From Saussurea involucrata (taxonomy: Eukaryota > Streptophyta > Magnoliopsida > Asterales > Asteraceae): a stretch of 64,000 bases of DNA. Made by a program: the position numbers and the translations under genes. Location: assembly GCA_033807775.1 (NCBI GenBank), contig CM066322.1, positions 15,179,001-15,243,000 of the forward strand. The letters run 5' to 3'. Each line of letters begins with the position of its first letter. The first letter of the stretch is position 1. The notes beneath the pieces were generated by a model. It saw nothing but the letters and a program-made list of their open reading frames with translations, had not been told where the DNA came from and searched no databases. Below, in pieces: positions 36,354 through 49,139 of the stretch.

Positions 36354-36617
36354 GGGCAGTTTACTAAACACCTATCTACAAGTGTTTACCGTTCATTTTA
36401 TCTTATCGGATAAACATGAGAAAATTGAAAATTATATCCGATAAAAGTGATAACAAGAACCGAGAGTCTTACCCGACAAATAAGGGTGAAGACTTTTGTC
36501 CGGTAAGTGTTTACCAGATAAAAATGCTGCATATGATGTTTTATTGAACGAAAATCTTATCCGATAAGTTAGGTGAACATATTGACTATTATCGGATAAG
36601 GGTTGAATAAACATCCC
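36354..36617. mobile_element. Tourist-like MITE candidate
   Basis: 264 bp with ends GGGCAGTTTACTAAACACC and, inverted, GGGATGTTTATTCAACC, similar to the PIF/Harbinger-like element at 6140. The interior repeats TTATCCGATAA/TTATCGGATAA words. A clean TTA duplication is not visible (CTA left, TTT right). Confidence 0.5.
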
Positions 36618-36813
36618 TTTAATTTACTCTAATTTAAATCTTGTTGTAAATTAATAAGTTATCATTTAATTGTATGTATGTAATAAGTCTTCCAACTGAA
36701 TTCAAAATTGAAAATCTTAAAGGGGATATGGCTAAAATTTATTAACGAGTCTTAAAATTAAAAAGTTTTATTTTAATAAATAATTTTTTAAAGTTTTTAT
36801 TAAAGAGTGATTC

Positions 36814-37086
36814 ATTAAAATGCCCCAAGTTCACCAACCCTTTCATCCATTTGTCCTCTCTCTCTCCCAATTTACCAAAATACCCTGAAAATCCGTGGGC
36901 ATCCGTGGACAAGCAAAAAATTCCGTGGGCATGCAGAAAATCCGTGGGTCACTCACAAAACATCCGTGGGCAAGATAAATCCGTGGGCCACGGATTAGCC
37001 CACGAATTTTCAGGGTATTTTGGCAAATTGGGAGGGAGATAGGGCAATTGGATGAAAACGAAGTGAACTTCGGGTATTTCGATTAA
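36814..37086. mobile_element. Foldback element with CCGTGGGC words
   Basis: Imperfect inverted arms of about 75-80 bp (AATGCCCCAAGTTCAC... against ...GTGAACTTCGGGTATT) enclose about six CCGTGGGC/ATCCGTGG words. No coding sequence. Confidence 0.6.
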
Positions 37087-37237
37087 TTTTTGTTTATTAA
37101 ATCACTTGTAAATTGTAACAGAGTAAACTATATGTTTATCTTTATGGTTATATGTTTTTAGCGGTCTGTGTTTTTTTCTTTTTCTTTTTTGAAAATGTAA
37201 GGGACCTTGTCCATGTCGTTTTATGAGTTGAGTACGT

Positions 37238-38010
37238 AGGCTATGTTTGACAAACTAGCTAGCTGATAGCTGATAAGCTAGTTGTTAACTCATAAGTTAG
37301 CTGGTAGCTGATAAGCTAGCTGATGAAGAATTCATGTTTGGCAAAACTAGCTTATAAACATGTAAAATGACCAAAAAGTACATCTTTAAAAACTTATCAA
37401 TTATAATATTTAATTATATAATTAAAACAAATTTATAGCAATATAATATGTTAATTAATACAACCAATATAATGAAGAAAAAATAAATAATATAACATGT
37501 TAATTAAAAGAATTTAATTTTTTTATTATATACTATATATTTTGAATTTGTTAAAACAAGTTTTAGAAAAAATTATATATTAACTTATGATTTTAAATAA
37601 CCATTACATATAATATGGAAAAAAATCAAATAATAATTAAAAAGATAATAGTAATTGATAATTAAAATATATTGATTAACATTAAAAATATATATAAAAA
37701 TAATTTATATAATCAACATTCAACAATAACTCTAAATAATTAAAAATTAATGTCAATGTATAATTAAAAGTTAATCTAATAATTTTCGGTTAATATTTAT
37801 TAATTAATAATAATTAAATTTAAAAATTGTTATTTATTTATAATAATAGTTAATTAATAGTAACGAGGGGCAATATTGGAATATTCACAAAAAACTACTT
37901 AAAAGCTACTCCAAGTAGCGTTTTAAAAGGCTAGCTTATGATCATTCAAACATTTACCCAGAAAAAAAAAAGTAAGCTTATAATCTAGCTTTTTTTGCCA
38001 AAAAATGCCT
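37238..38010. mobile_element. AT-rich MITE candidate
   Basis: The left end AGGCTATGTTTGACAAACTAG and the inverted right end AGGCATTTTTTGGCAAA are similar. Subterminal AGCTGATAAGCTAG-type words lie near both ends, and the very AT-rich middle is non-coding. No target-site duplication is evident. Confidence 0.4.
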
Positions 38011-38644
38011 TGCAACCACAGTAACCTAAGTTGTTGATTATTTCAGAAGCAAACTCATTTCAAATTACAACCATAAAGATGTACCGTACCTTATAAAACA
38101 AAACTACAAGGACATATTCATTGAATTTTCAAGAAAGAGACAAAAATCATCCAAACATCTATAACTATACGGCCGAAACTTGTAGTCTACTCTTTATAAT
38201 ATGATGATATAACTAGTAATTAATATAAAAATGAAGTTGCAAAAGAGATCTCCTGATCTCAATTTAATGCTACTATGAGAATATTTGACAGCCGGACTCG
38301 GACACCTTGATTCTATTTGGGCTTTTCTCTGGAGAGATATTAACAAGTATCAAAGGCCCAACTTATATTACCACACAACGTAACCTCAATATATTCACAA
38401 CTTACAACCGTTGGTTAATAAATTGAAATTTTGAGTTTCTATGTTCAACGTGTCTTTTTATTAGAGGTGGACTTGTAAAATTGGATTAAAAATGAATTGG
38501 TACACATTGTAATTATATATGGTTTCATAGCTAAAGGCACTTATAGTGACTTGTTATCATATGTGCGCATAGAGATGGTGTAAAACTTGGAACAATACAA
38601 TTGAACTTTGTGTGTAAACACACATCCTGCATATTGGAATGTTG

Positions 38645-38646
<2 letters not shown>

Positions 38647-38674
<28 letters not shown>
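38647..38674. repeat. (AT)n microsatellite
   Basis: About 14 AT units. A short GGCATTT tandem (four units) follows at 38751-38781. Confidence 0.9.
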
Positions 38675-38675
<1 letters not shown>

Positions 38676-39589
38676 CGGCATTTGGTCTTCATCTCTAACC
38701 ACGTGGCAGATTATAGTTGACCTATTCTTGTCTGCATTCAAGGACGGTTAGGCATTTGGCATTTGGCATTTGGCATTTGGATTTGTACTTGTGTGTTAAA
38801 ACCCACATGTTTGTTTTGATGAATGACTATTGCTTTGTTTATACATATTGTTTGTAGAGAAGAAACTACAGCAATCGCTTTGATAGTATTTCATATTTGA
38901 TACTTGTTAGTATCGTTTTCAAGTCTCATCCTATTGCTTCCATCTCGTCACTTTGCCAAAGTACCAAGTAATGAAAGACAAATAAACCTTGGTACGTTAC
39001 CATATATTACAACCCAAAATCCTCATATTCTCTATTTTTTTCAAAATAAGCAAGTTGTTGGAGATGCTCTAACTTAACAATTACTAACTCATAAACAAAC
39101 AAGAATACGATCCATATACATATGTATTTTAACGTCCATATAAATGGTGTCACAACTACACACTTCAAAAATCCTCTTCTCAAACCAATCATTGTTGGTA
39201 CCAAACTTTTTTTAAAATAGTTACACATCTATTAATATTCCAAACAATTAAACAAAGATAATTAAAGAAAAAGGCAAGTCATTCAAAACCAAACTATGCT
39301 TCTCTTTGATTATTATCATTTTGAATAAAAGAGACAACTTTTCCCACACCCCAAAATTCCCTTCTTTTCACCCAAAAACACCTACTACTCATCCTTTATT
39401 ATTCTTTACTACCACCCTTCAAATCAAACAACAAAACAAAAAAAACCTTGGATCCCCTTTCTTACCCTTCTTTCTTTCTTTATTTTTCTTCATTACCCTT
39501 CTTCTTCTATACTAAACTACCCATTACTACTTTTTCAAATCCCTATCCTATCTACCATTCATCTTTCTGCTTCACCAAATATGGACTAC

Positions 39590-40985
39590 TCAATATGTCC
39601 ATTCTTGAGGTAGGACCACTTCTGCGCTTTCGCCGCCGCTCCTCCGCCCTAACATCACCCCGTTCCGCCCGCCGATTCCCGTTCCTGGAAACAGTTAATG
39701 GAATACAGTTGGCCTAAGAAGAAGTAATTAATGGGGCTCCAACTACAAATTAGAACCTACCATAGTCAGAGTGGGTGTGGGTATGGCCATGGATGTTTGA
39801 ATGGGCCAGTGGAATAATAGGGCCCACGTTTTTGTTCAATGACTGAGCTACTCTGGCTGGCAGATGAGCAGGCGAACATGCTGTTTAATTATTAATAAAT
39901 CAGGATAATCATCATCCACGGTAATAAAGTCAAATTAAAGCAGTGTAAAGACAAAGTTGGATTATATGAATTTTAAATTAACCGAAAAAAAACAGAGCCA
40001 AAAAACATCATCGGCATCTAGATTCGAAATTTGAAAATAAAATGTTTTTTCTTAAGAATAAAGAAACGAAAAAGGATTTAACAATGTCGGAAATCGAACT
40101 AGTACCTGGTTTTTTCTTTGGCTCAGGTGGGTCGTTACAGTATCTCCGAGGTAAAAACACGCCGGTGCCGGCACACTCTCTTTTTAAAACGGTGGTCCCA
40201 CCGCCACCAGATCCGGCGAGAACAGGTTTGGGGATAAACCCATTGGCGGGTTGTTGACGCCGTTGGCTTTCGAGTGGGAGTGGAGGCCATGCAGAGTGAC
40301 GAAAACCCATCGTCCGCCCACCTCCACGTCGACCACCGCCTCCGTAGTTTGCGGCTCCGGTAACACTGTAACGAAATTGTTGTTGCTTGTTAAACTCTTG
40401 GGTTCCACTCCTCCATATCGTACAGTTAGGATGATGGTGAGAGAGTGGAGGTCCAACTCCGAGAGGACGTGGGGCTACAAGTAGACCTCTGTTGGCAAAT
40501 ACGTCGTCGTTTACGTTGTCCATCCTCATCTTCATACAAGCGGCGGCGTAAATTAGATCCCAGGCGTCCTCCTCTGCTTGACCAAACGGCGTCTTGGGAG
40601 TTGAACGAACCTGAGTCGGCCCAGAAACAGCCCAGCTCAAAGTCGATTCCGGCGAACCAGAAAAAACCCTTTTCTTCTAATCCAATAAAAAAACACCCAA
40701 ATTAGGAAAAAGCAAAAACAGAAAATAAAATAAAAAATAAAATAAAGCAGATACCTGAAGAGGGTATGGGGTTTTGAGGCGGTCTTGGAGTGAAAAGGAG
40801 CGAGTGAAGCGACGAGTTAACCCAGAGAAATCGTCGTCGTCGCTCTCGGACTCATTAGAAGAGGAGGAGGCAAACTCGTAGGGGAAGTCGGAGGGGAAAA
40901 GGAGTGGCGGTTTGTTGTCCATGTGGCGGTGGGTGTGGAATTCCGATGGAACCCAGGAAGCAAGGTCGGCGAGAGTGTCAGACAT
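39590..40985 (-). CDS. Plant-specific protein of unknown function (three exons)
   Basis: Exons 40755-40985, 40106-40676 and 39590-39684 (231 + 571 + 95 nt) join in frame to 298 residues. Donors are CAG|GTATCT and CCAG|GTACTA; acceptors GATTAG|AAG and TTCCAG|GA. An acceptor three bases further into exon 2 would also keep the frame. The N-terminus (MSDTLADLASW) is followed by an acidic Ser/Glu/Asp stretch. Exon 2 carries the blocks I associate with a plant-only family, STLSWAVSGP, QVRSTPKTPFG, EDAWDLIYAAA and GTGVFLPRRY, with a Gly/Arg-rich patch between. The last exon ends EVVLPQEWTY. No enzyme motif, signal peptide or membrane segment is visible. The Gly/Arg-rich patch could bind RNA or protein, but that is only a guess. 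I do not know its function. Confidence 0.8.
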
Positions 40986-41028
40986 TTGGGGAATGGAAGG
41001 AGTGAGGGAATGGGATGGAGAAGAGAAG

Positions 41029-41037
41029 ATATAATAA
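41029..41037 (-). promoter_or_regulatory. Candidate TATA box of the three-exon gene
   Basis: ATTATTATATC on the minus strand about 45 bp upstream of the ATG, next to pyrimidine-rich sequence. Confidence 0.3.
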
Positions 41038-41176
41038 TGAGGGGTGGAAGGGATGGACCCAACCGTTGATCAAGGAAATTCAAGAAAGTGGAGGGAATGT
41101 TCAAGGGACAGATTTGCTTTCCATCAAGGATTCTAGGGTTTTTTCTTCCTCCTAAAATCTTCTATATTATATATAA

Positions 41177-42420
41177 GCTAAAAGTCCAATAAAATTCAAT
41201 GGACTTTAGTATATTATAAATGATTAAGTCCTTGGATAATTTTTTGAAACAAATAAACCATTGCAATTTTCATTGGACTTTTTAAAACCTGTTACATACA
41301 TCCTTATGACTTATAAAATTGGTTAATGTGTTAAAAATAATTGAAAAAAATATGAAAAAACCAAACAAACTTATATACTTTAAACTATTAAGTCCTTATA
41401 CATTTTTTGAACGAAAAAAATACAATTTATAAAACGAAACGAATATACCATTTTTCATTACTCTTCCCAAAACATATAAAAGTTGTATCCAAAGCATAAA
41501 TAGATGTACATAAAAGTTAAACATAATTTACCAAAAATTGAACCAAAATATACCAAGAGTTGCACAAAGAAATGCCAACAGTTGCACCAAAAGGTCTACA
41601 GATAAACAATCAGACATATGTTCACTTGAATTATCGGTTATAACATGGTTAAGATCATCACTGCAGTCAGATGTCATTTTGTGAATAGGAATAACGACTT
41701 CATCACGATTACAAATTAAAACAAAATGATATCACTAAATAAAAGCATTACTGTAAAGATGTAGTACCAATTCAAGATAAATATTTTAAACAATTGTACG
41801 TATTTTTTTTTAATTTGTAGTTTACCAGCTATTCAAGCTGCGTACAATTTTAAACAATTGTAAGTATTATTTTTAATACTTACACATTATACCGTATAAT
41901 TACAGATTAATCTTATATTAATAAATAAATGATCTTAAAAGATATAAAATGTAAGTATTACAAATAATTCGTACCTATTTATGATATAAGATTAAATAAA
42001 AAATATCTAATATTAGGCTCATTTGAACGTATTGACGAGACAATTATAATGGTGTGACTTGTAAAAAACGTATTTTTTAATATATAAAATGTGAAGTGTA
42101 ATGTTTTTCTAAAAACAATGTTTTCTAATTCATTTCTTTTTATAGCCAAAAACAATTATTAACCCAAGTAAAAAATATTTGAACAATTTTTTGGAACAAA
42201 TAAGTCCTTAGACATTCTAAAATTTGTTAAATAAACCATTGGACTTTTGGAAACTTGTTAAATACATCCTTATTTTAAGGATGTATTTAACAAGTTTCCA
42301 AAAGTCCAATGGTTTATTTTACAATTTTTGAAATGTTTAAGGGCTTTTTGTTCCAAAAGATTGTCCAATGACTTAATCACTCCAAACACTAAAGTCCATT
42401 GGTTTTTTAGACTTTTCCCT
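41177..42420. mobile_element. Long-TIR non-autonomous DNA element (Mutator-like?)
   Basis: The left end (AAAGTCCAATAAAATTCAAT onward) and the inverted right end match over about 120 bp with scattered differences. Shared landmarks are AATGGACTTTAGT and ATTAAGTCCTTGGA. The right side carries an extra direct partial copy followed by a perfect hairpin (42229-42319). Flanks are AT-rich, so a 9-bp duplication cannot be judged. The interior has no coding sequence. Confidence 0.55.
42229..42319. repeat. Perfect 44-bp-arm palindrome
   Basis: Two exactly complementary 44-bp arms separated by TTT. The left arm starts AAATAAACCATTGGACTTTT and ends ATACATCCTTA. An RNA copy would be a near-ideal Dicer substrate. 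Confidence 0.9.
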
Positions 42421-42567
42421 ATATATTATTAATATTTATTATATCACCATTTTATGTTTTTTTTTACAACTATCATTTTATGTTTTGATAAATTCAAATT
42501 TGTGTTTTCTCGGGGTCTCTAAATCTTACACTAAACATTAAATTTGGTGTAAATTACACTATTAACA

Positions 42568-42788
42568 TCTCCAATGGGGTCTCTATTTTTCACACCAAAT
42601 TTAGTGTAATGAATAGTATTACATTATATTTGATGTAACACTATTCATTTACACTCTTTTTGGCACTATTTTTACATCACTTTTAAAAAGTAGTGTTACC
42701 TATTAGAGAAAATTTACTATTAACACTAAAATTTACACTACTTTTGAAATTTAGTGTAAAATATAGTATGACTTATTGAAGATGTCCT
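42568..42788. mobile_element. Small MITE candidate
   Basis: The ends ACATCTCCAAT and, inverted, ACATCTTCAAT enclose repeated TTTAGTGTAA/TTACACTAAA words. No clear TSD. Confidence 0.4.
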
Positions 42789-42971
42789 AATGATTTAAGT
42801 GGCTTACGAATTCGAAGCTCGCATTTCATTCCCGCTAAATTTTAGCTCTAAAACATTATTTTCAAGATGACTCATATTGTCTTGATTAAAAGATGTTGTT
42901 GTATTCATATAAGATATAAAGATAGAATGTAAGAAAGTTAACTTTTAAATCCAATAGACTTAAACTTTTAA

Positions 42972-43151
42972 ACCACAAGGGTTGTGGCGTGGTGGTAAGG
43001 GTCTGGGGAGTTTATAGCGCTTGTCCGGGTTCAAGTCCCACACGCAGCACTTGTGGCCACTGGAGATTATCTCAGGACTGCATTACTTCGCGGTCGGTGT
43101 GTTTGCCAGGGATGTACTGGGCCGAAGGCCCAAGAACCCTATCCAAAAAAA
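42972..43151 (+). mobile_element. tRNA-derived SINE
   Basis: About 180 bp with an internal RNA polymerase III promoter: an A box TGGCGTGGTGG (42985-42995) and a B box GGTTCAAGTCC (43028-43038) at tRNA-like spacing. It ends in a short A tail after CCCTATCC. Flanked by the exact duplication AAACTTTTAA (42962-42971 and 43152-43161), as expected for target-primed insertion by LINE machinery. The short plus-strand open frame over it is not a gene. Confidence 0.85.
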
Positions 43152-43161
43152 AAACTTTTAA

Positions 43162-44013
43162 TAAGAATTAGTCATAAACATAACATACAAATTGGCATAC
43201 CATGTGTACCACACACTTGCTAAAACTAAATTTGACATCATTTGACTGTGAATATAAATAATTTTGGGGATTCAACACTAAAGCCCATGTGGTTACTAAA
43301 ACCTACCAATCAGTCTTGTCACACACCTACATGGCCAACTTTTTACGAATTGGTGTAGTTATCGGTGTTAAAGCATCTATATCAATCTTGCATAAGAGTT
43401 CATGTAAGAAATTACACACAAAGGTTCACATATGAACTCGTTTTCTGTCTATTTATGAAAAACCGTTACTCTTTTTTTGGAATAGTCACAATATTTGGCC
43501 AGTCAAATCAAATCTTGACCATATGGAGGTTATCATTGATTATCTATTTCTCATATATTTAACATTTCTCATTTGAACCTATGCCTATATAGGATTGGGT
43601 TCTGTGAGAAATGTTTATCAACCATTGGATAAAAAATAAACGAATATTAGTATGAGATGTCCTGATATGCACCCGATCAGTTCTCTTCCATGAATTGCGG
43701 TTTAATAGAAAATTGATCTGATACATCTTATCTCGGTGCATCTCATCATAATGTTTGTCTATTTCTCATCCTTAAAGATGTCTTCATGAAAAAAAACATG
43801 AATTCGACACTGTCCATGTATATAGATATATACATGTATATCTTATCATCATTTGAAGTTTATAGTTAACATTAGATACAAATGATTGAGTGTTTATAGT
43901 AATTAATGTGTATTTAATTATGCAAGTATAAGTTAGCTTAAACTCCACACTTGCTTCCACTTAGTATTTAAAACAAAGGCGGAAAAAAAAGTTGATCATA
44001 AGTTCATAACATG
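43162..44013. other. No recognisable feature
   Basis: AT-rich intergenic sequence; no gene, inverted repeat or tandem array that I can support. Confidence 0.5.
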
Positions 44014-44021
44014 GCTTTCAT

Positions 44022-44768
44022 TAGGGGTGTAAATGAGACGAGACAACTCGCGAGCTACTCGAGATCGACTCGGTCAATACTCGACTCGAATAGGCTCGAC
44101 TCGAACTCGAGCTCGACTCGATATACTAACGAGTCGAATCGAGTCATCTGATACTCGACTCGATAACCTCGTGAGATACTCGAATATATTTTATATATAA
44201 TTAACTTTATATTATAATTTATAAAATATAATGTAAATAAATTATTATTTTAGTATATTATAATCATCTAAGAATAAAAAAAACAATTATTATACTTATT
44301 TATATTCCAAAAGATAGGGAAGTAGAGAAAGAAAAATTAGTAATGACTTTGGTGAGAAATTACATCTCACATTGGTGGGATTCATCTCCAAACACATTGA
44401 GGTCTAAGTATATATAGGTCTTTACCCTCCCATTTTATACCATTTAACTTGCTTAGTGGCTTGTGCCTAAGGGCTTGAACCACATGGTTTTTTCTATATG
44501 GTGTACCCTAGTGAGTGGTTCATCTTTAGTTTTTTTAAGATTTTTGTTTACGTTTGTTATCATTTTACTAATTTGAGCTTGATTCGAGCTTAGTTCGAGC
44601 TTGAAACGAGTTCGAGTTCGAGCTCGGGAATTGACTTTCGAGTCGAGTTCGAGTTTGGATTTTCACTACTCGCGAGTTTTCGAGTCGAGTTCGAGCTCGA
44701 GTATTTGCTTTCGAATTCGAGTCAAGTATAATGATACTCGAGCTCGACTCACATCATTTACACCCCTA
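44022..44768. mobile_element. hAT-type MITE with CTCGA words
   Basis: Terminal inverted repeats TAGGGGTGTAAATGA/TCATTTACACCCCTA with an exact 8-bp TSD GCTTTCAT (44014-44021 and 44769-44776). Both ends carry dense ACTCGAG/CGAGTTCGAG words, the expected place for hAT transposase-binding repeats. No transposase. Confidence 0.85.
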
Positions 44769-44776
44769 GCTTTCAT

Positions 44777-45526
44777 CATGTCATATGAATAAACTCCATC
44801 TTCAACTTGGATTTTGGTGACCATTTACAAATTATTACTCATCTCTTTTAAAATAAGTATTTATACTTTTATTTGTATTTCTCCTGAATTGGATATTCAC
44901 ATTTAAAAATAGATAACTAAATTTATAAAAATGAAAATTTCATAGTTTTTTTTTCTAGTCCAACAACTATGAAAAAAAAGATAGACAATAGAAAATTCTA
45001 GCACTTAATATCAAAAATAGGATTATATTCCATCAATAAAGTTAAATGTGTTAATATTTTTATAATGTTTTTAACAATGTATTATGATGATGATTTATAA
45101 AATATTTTGATAATGTTATTAGTTATGAAATTGCTAAAACGAAATAACTTTAGTGTAAGGCAATATTTAGGGGTATTTGGTTCAGAGAGGTGAATGAAAA
45201 TGAGATGCAAATTACATTAAGGGGCGTTTGGTTCATTTTAAGTAATGAGAATGAAAATGAAAATGGGAATGCAAGAGAATGGGAATAGGAATGAGCATTT
45301 CATTGATGCTGTTTGGTTAAACCAATATAATTAATAAATAAATTTTTTAATACAAATATGTGACGTCCAACGTGAAAATAATATATTAATAAATACATAT
45401 TATTTTACTATCATTATAATATTAAAGATGATTTTTGTGTTTTCTTAACTTTGGATTGAAGTTGATTTTTTTTAATGAACTATCATTTTTTTAAAGTATT
45501 TTGGGATTTTATTTGTAGTTGTAGTT
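44777..45526. other. Intergenic, possible Tourist fragment
   Basis: Contains TTA followed by AGGGGCGTTTGGTTC near 45217-45233, a typical Tourist-like end, but I found no matching inverted end. Otherwise AT-rich and non-coding. Confidence 0.3.
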
Positions 45527-46238
45527 AGGGCTGTAAACGAACCGAACGAACACGAACGGATGCTTGTTCAAGTTCGTTCGTTTAACTTAACCGAACAAAC
45601 GAACGAACACGAACGATAAACGAACGAGATTATTTGTGTTCATGTTCGTTCGTTAAGAAATTTTTTTGTTCGTGTTCGTTTATGTTCGTTCATTAAGAGT
45701 TAAACGAACGTAAACGAAAAAACATAAATGAACATAAATGAACGTAAACGAACGACTTTAAACGAACGTAAACGAACGACTTTAAACAAACATAAATGAA
45801 CGAACTTAAATGAACATAAACGAACGAATCCAAATGAACAAAAAACAACCACCATACTCATCATTTCGTTCGTAAAAAATACTTTAACAAAATGAAAAAC
45901 CGGGTTAACTTATGAGGTATAAAAATAAATTGTAAAAGATCAATTTACTTGATGATTATACATATTACTTTCATATTATATAAAAATGTTTATATATATA
46001 TAAACGAACATAAACGTATATAAACGAACATAAACGAACGATCATTAACGAATATAAATAAACGAACGTTCATGAACATAAATGAACGAACGAGACCATT
46101 GTTCATGTTCGTTCATTTAACTAAACGAACAAAAAACGTGTTCATATTCGTTCATTTATTAAATAAACGAAAATAAACGAACTTCCCGCCGAACGGTTCA
46201 CGAACGGTTCGCTGAACGTTCAGTTCGTTTACAGCCCT
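45527..46238. mobile_element. hAT-like MITE with CGAACG words
   Basis: Inverted ends AGGGCTGTAAACGAAC/GTTCGTTTACAGCCCT enclose very dense AAACGAACG/CGTTCGTT words concentrated toward both ends. The right flank is replaced by the gypsy LTR that starts at 46239, so its TSD cannot be checked here. Confidence 0.7.
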
Positions 46239-49139
46239 TGTAACGACCGAGGCTATTTTCGAAAGGCTTTTTTGTTTTGCGTTAAGTTTTATTAATAGTG
46301 GAAGTTGAGGGGCTAGTTGGTAAATAAGGGGTGGAGTATATAAGGGCACAAAACCCTAGGTAACATTCCATTTCTGTGTGTTTGGCGGCTGAGTATTGAG
46401 AGAAAGGAGATAAGAGCTTTTTGAAGGTTTTGAGCATTTGAGGAGAAGACCTTTCAAGTTTCAAAATCAGGAGAAAGAGTAGGATTGGAACTCGTTTTCT
46501 GCAAGAATCATATCAGGTAATCCTTAATCTATAACTCCATTTAAGATTTGTTTGATGATTATTGGGGTTTGAAGGTTTTCTCTTATTAGAGTCATTTGAG
46601 GCCATATAAGGGGATTTAGACATCTTTAAATTGGTGTTTGTTAGTAAAACTTGTGGAAATTGGTTTTGGAGCATTAAATGGTTAATTATCGCCTTGTCTT
46701 TCGGTTTGTGAGTCGTATAGTATGATTTCCAGCCCCAAACCTCGTCCAGCGCGTTATCCGGAAAGCCCCAGGAGGTGAAGGTTCCCGGAAGCTTGTCCGG
46801 TAAGTTGCTAGCGTTGTAGGTTACCGGGAGAAAATACCCGGTAAGCATATGCGTCCGGTAAGTAGATTTACCCGGACAGTAGATGTATCCGGGAAGTAGT
46901 GTTACCGAAGAGTGAGGTTATCCGGAAAGGGTTGCGTCCGGACAGTTGTATGATCAGTTTGTGTCCTCTCGTTCAGGAAAATCGATTGGGAGTCAGGATC
47001 AGTTTAGACAAGAGAAGTAAGAACATCAGGTGAGTTTTCTAACTAAAATGTGTGACTTTTAATGTGTTTCTAAAGCAAGACATGATGAATAATGCCATGT
47101 TTATTTTTATGCTTTTATCGACATGATAGTTGTTTAAAGTTTTATGTGGGATGTATGCATGCATTGATTTTGATGTAAGTTGGCTAAGTCGGGGGGTGTG
47201 GCCCGCCAGCTCGTGTCGGGGGGTGTGTCCCGTTTATGCCAAGGGAGGTGTGACCCTGTAAGGCAGCATGAGACTGACTCGTTGTCACCATAGGGTGACT
47301 TCAGGGTGCCAATCTACGAAGGGGGCGGACCTTTATCCGTGAATGATTTTATATGAACAGATTTATGAATGATTTATACTGAAAATGATAAGCTGTTTTT
47401 AAATGCTTTGATAACTGTTACGAGGGACTCACTAGGCCTCATGGTCTAACCCTCGCATTTTCAAATTAAAACATTTTCAGGAAAGCAGATAATGAAAGGC
47501 TCTGGCAAATGAGCAGGGTGTAACACCCTGAAATTTGGAACGAGCAACTAACTTTAATTTCGATAAAATAACCAAAAGTAGATAAATCATCTCTACATTT
47601 CATTCCTTACAATACCTCGGAATTTAAAACATCATAAGTCCACAATTAAATAACTTAATCGGGTGCTACTTAACACCACACAAGTTGCTAGTCCAAACCA
47701 ATGCGGAATACTTCACTAGTCAAGTCACCTCTCGTGCACTCTACTAGTACTCGCCACTTCGCAATGTAGCTAGAGCTACCCCAACTTGAGCCTATTGCAC
47801 ATGCCGACAAATAAAAAGGGTTAGGCTTACGCCTAGTGAGTTCAAGCATTTTATCATGACTATATAAAATCATAAATCGAAAGGTAGTAGTTTAGTCATG
47901 ATTTCAAAAGGGTTTACTTTAATTGCAAATCATCCATTTTCCAACTCACACATTTCCATGGAAAGGTTCCCGAAAGGCATAATACGTTTTTCAAAATGAA
48001 CTACGTTTCCACTCACTCAAATACGTGAATAAGTCTAGTTTAGGCAAAACCTTCAAATACGGTTGACAATACATACTCGACCCGTAAAACATGGAAACCA
48101 TCCATTAGATATAACACTTTATGAAAACATAATACGAAGCAGATGTAGCATAAACCCGTCCATCAACCATGGAAAACAATCCATATGCATAAAATATAAC
48201 CTCCAAATGCAAATAAATAAAATACCCGAAATCAACACCTTTCGGTGACGGGGGAGACCCGATCTCATCGAATATGGCAACACATAAATTAAACCACGAT
48301 TAAATAAATGCAAGTAAGCTTCTTGGATGTAGAAAACAGATGACATCAACCATACTAGGTCTTTAGTCAATCCTCGGCATCAATTATACTAGATCTTTAG
48401 CCCATCTTAGACATCAACCAAAACTAGGTCTTTAGTCCATCTCCGGCATCAACCAAAACTAGGTCTTTAGCCCTTCTTAAACATCAACCATACTAGGTCT
48501 TTAGTTCAAACCATCAAGTTCAATCCTACTGGATCTTTACCTTGGGAAAACCCACCATCCGAAACAAGCTTACTTGACTTAAATATAAATACATGACCCC
48601 AAAAGAATAATCAATGCATTCAAATCATGTAAATCTCAAACATAATTCAACTCATGTAATGCAAACCCCAAGCCCACGTCGAGCTTAATAAAACCGGGCG
48701 AATGACATCAAGACTCAATCGAGTCCAAAATCGAGCCCTCTGCTCAAAGATCTAATGATCATTTATCAACATCAAATCATGCAAATGAAATGCAATTAAG
48801 CATATAATACATCCTAGACTCTACCGCGAACATGTAAATATCAACAACGTGCAATAATATGCAACACGGTGCAATAAAAGCAACCAGTAAATAAGACTCC
48901 ACATCGAGCCATTTAAACCGGACAAATGTCCCAAGACTATCTCAAAGTCAAAATCGAGCAAAGTGCTCCAAGCTTGCTAGACCCATAATGTCGGTCATCA
49001 TCGCATAAAACGCGTTTAAACATTGTTTAAGCAAACCCGTATCCCAAAATCATCATTAACCCCAAAACTCAACACGGGTTAAATAAAAGGGGTTTTCCCA
49101 AAGGACTCACACCCTTAATATTCTCAAAATGACCCATAA

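Noticed and set aside
42989..43171. Open frame, and a tRNA-like sequence near 42980-43040
   Set aside because: A and B boxes belong to a SINE with an A tail and exact TSD; no complete tRNA cloverleaf or acceptor stem can be drawn, and the open frame merely crosses it.
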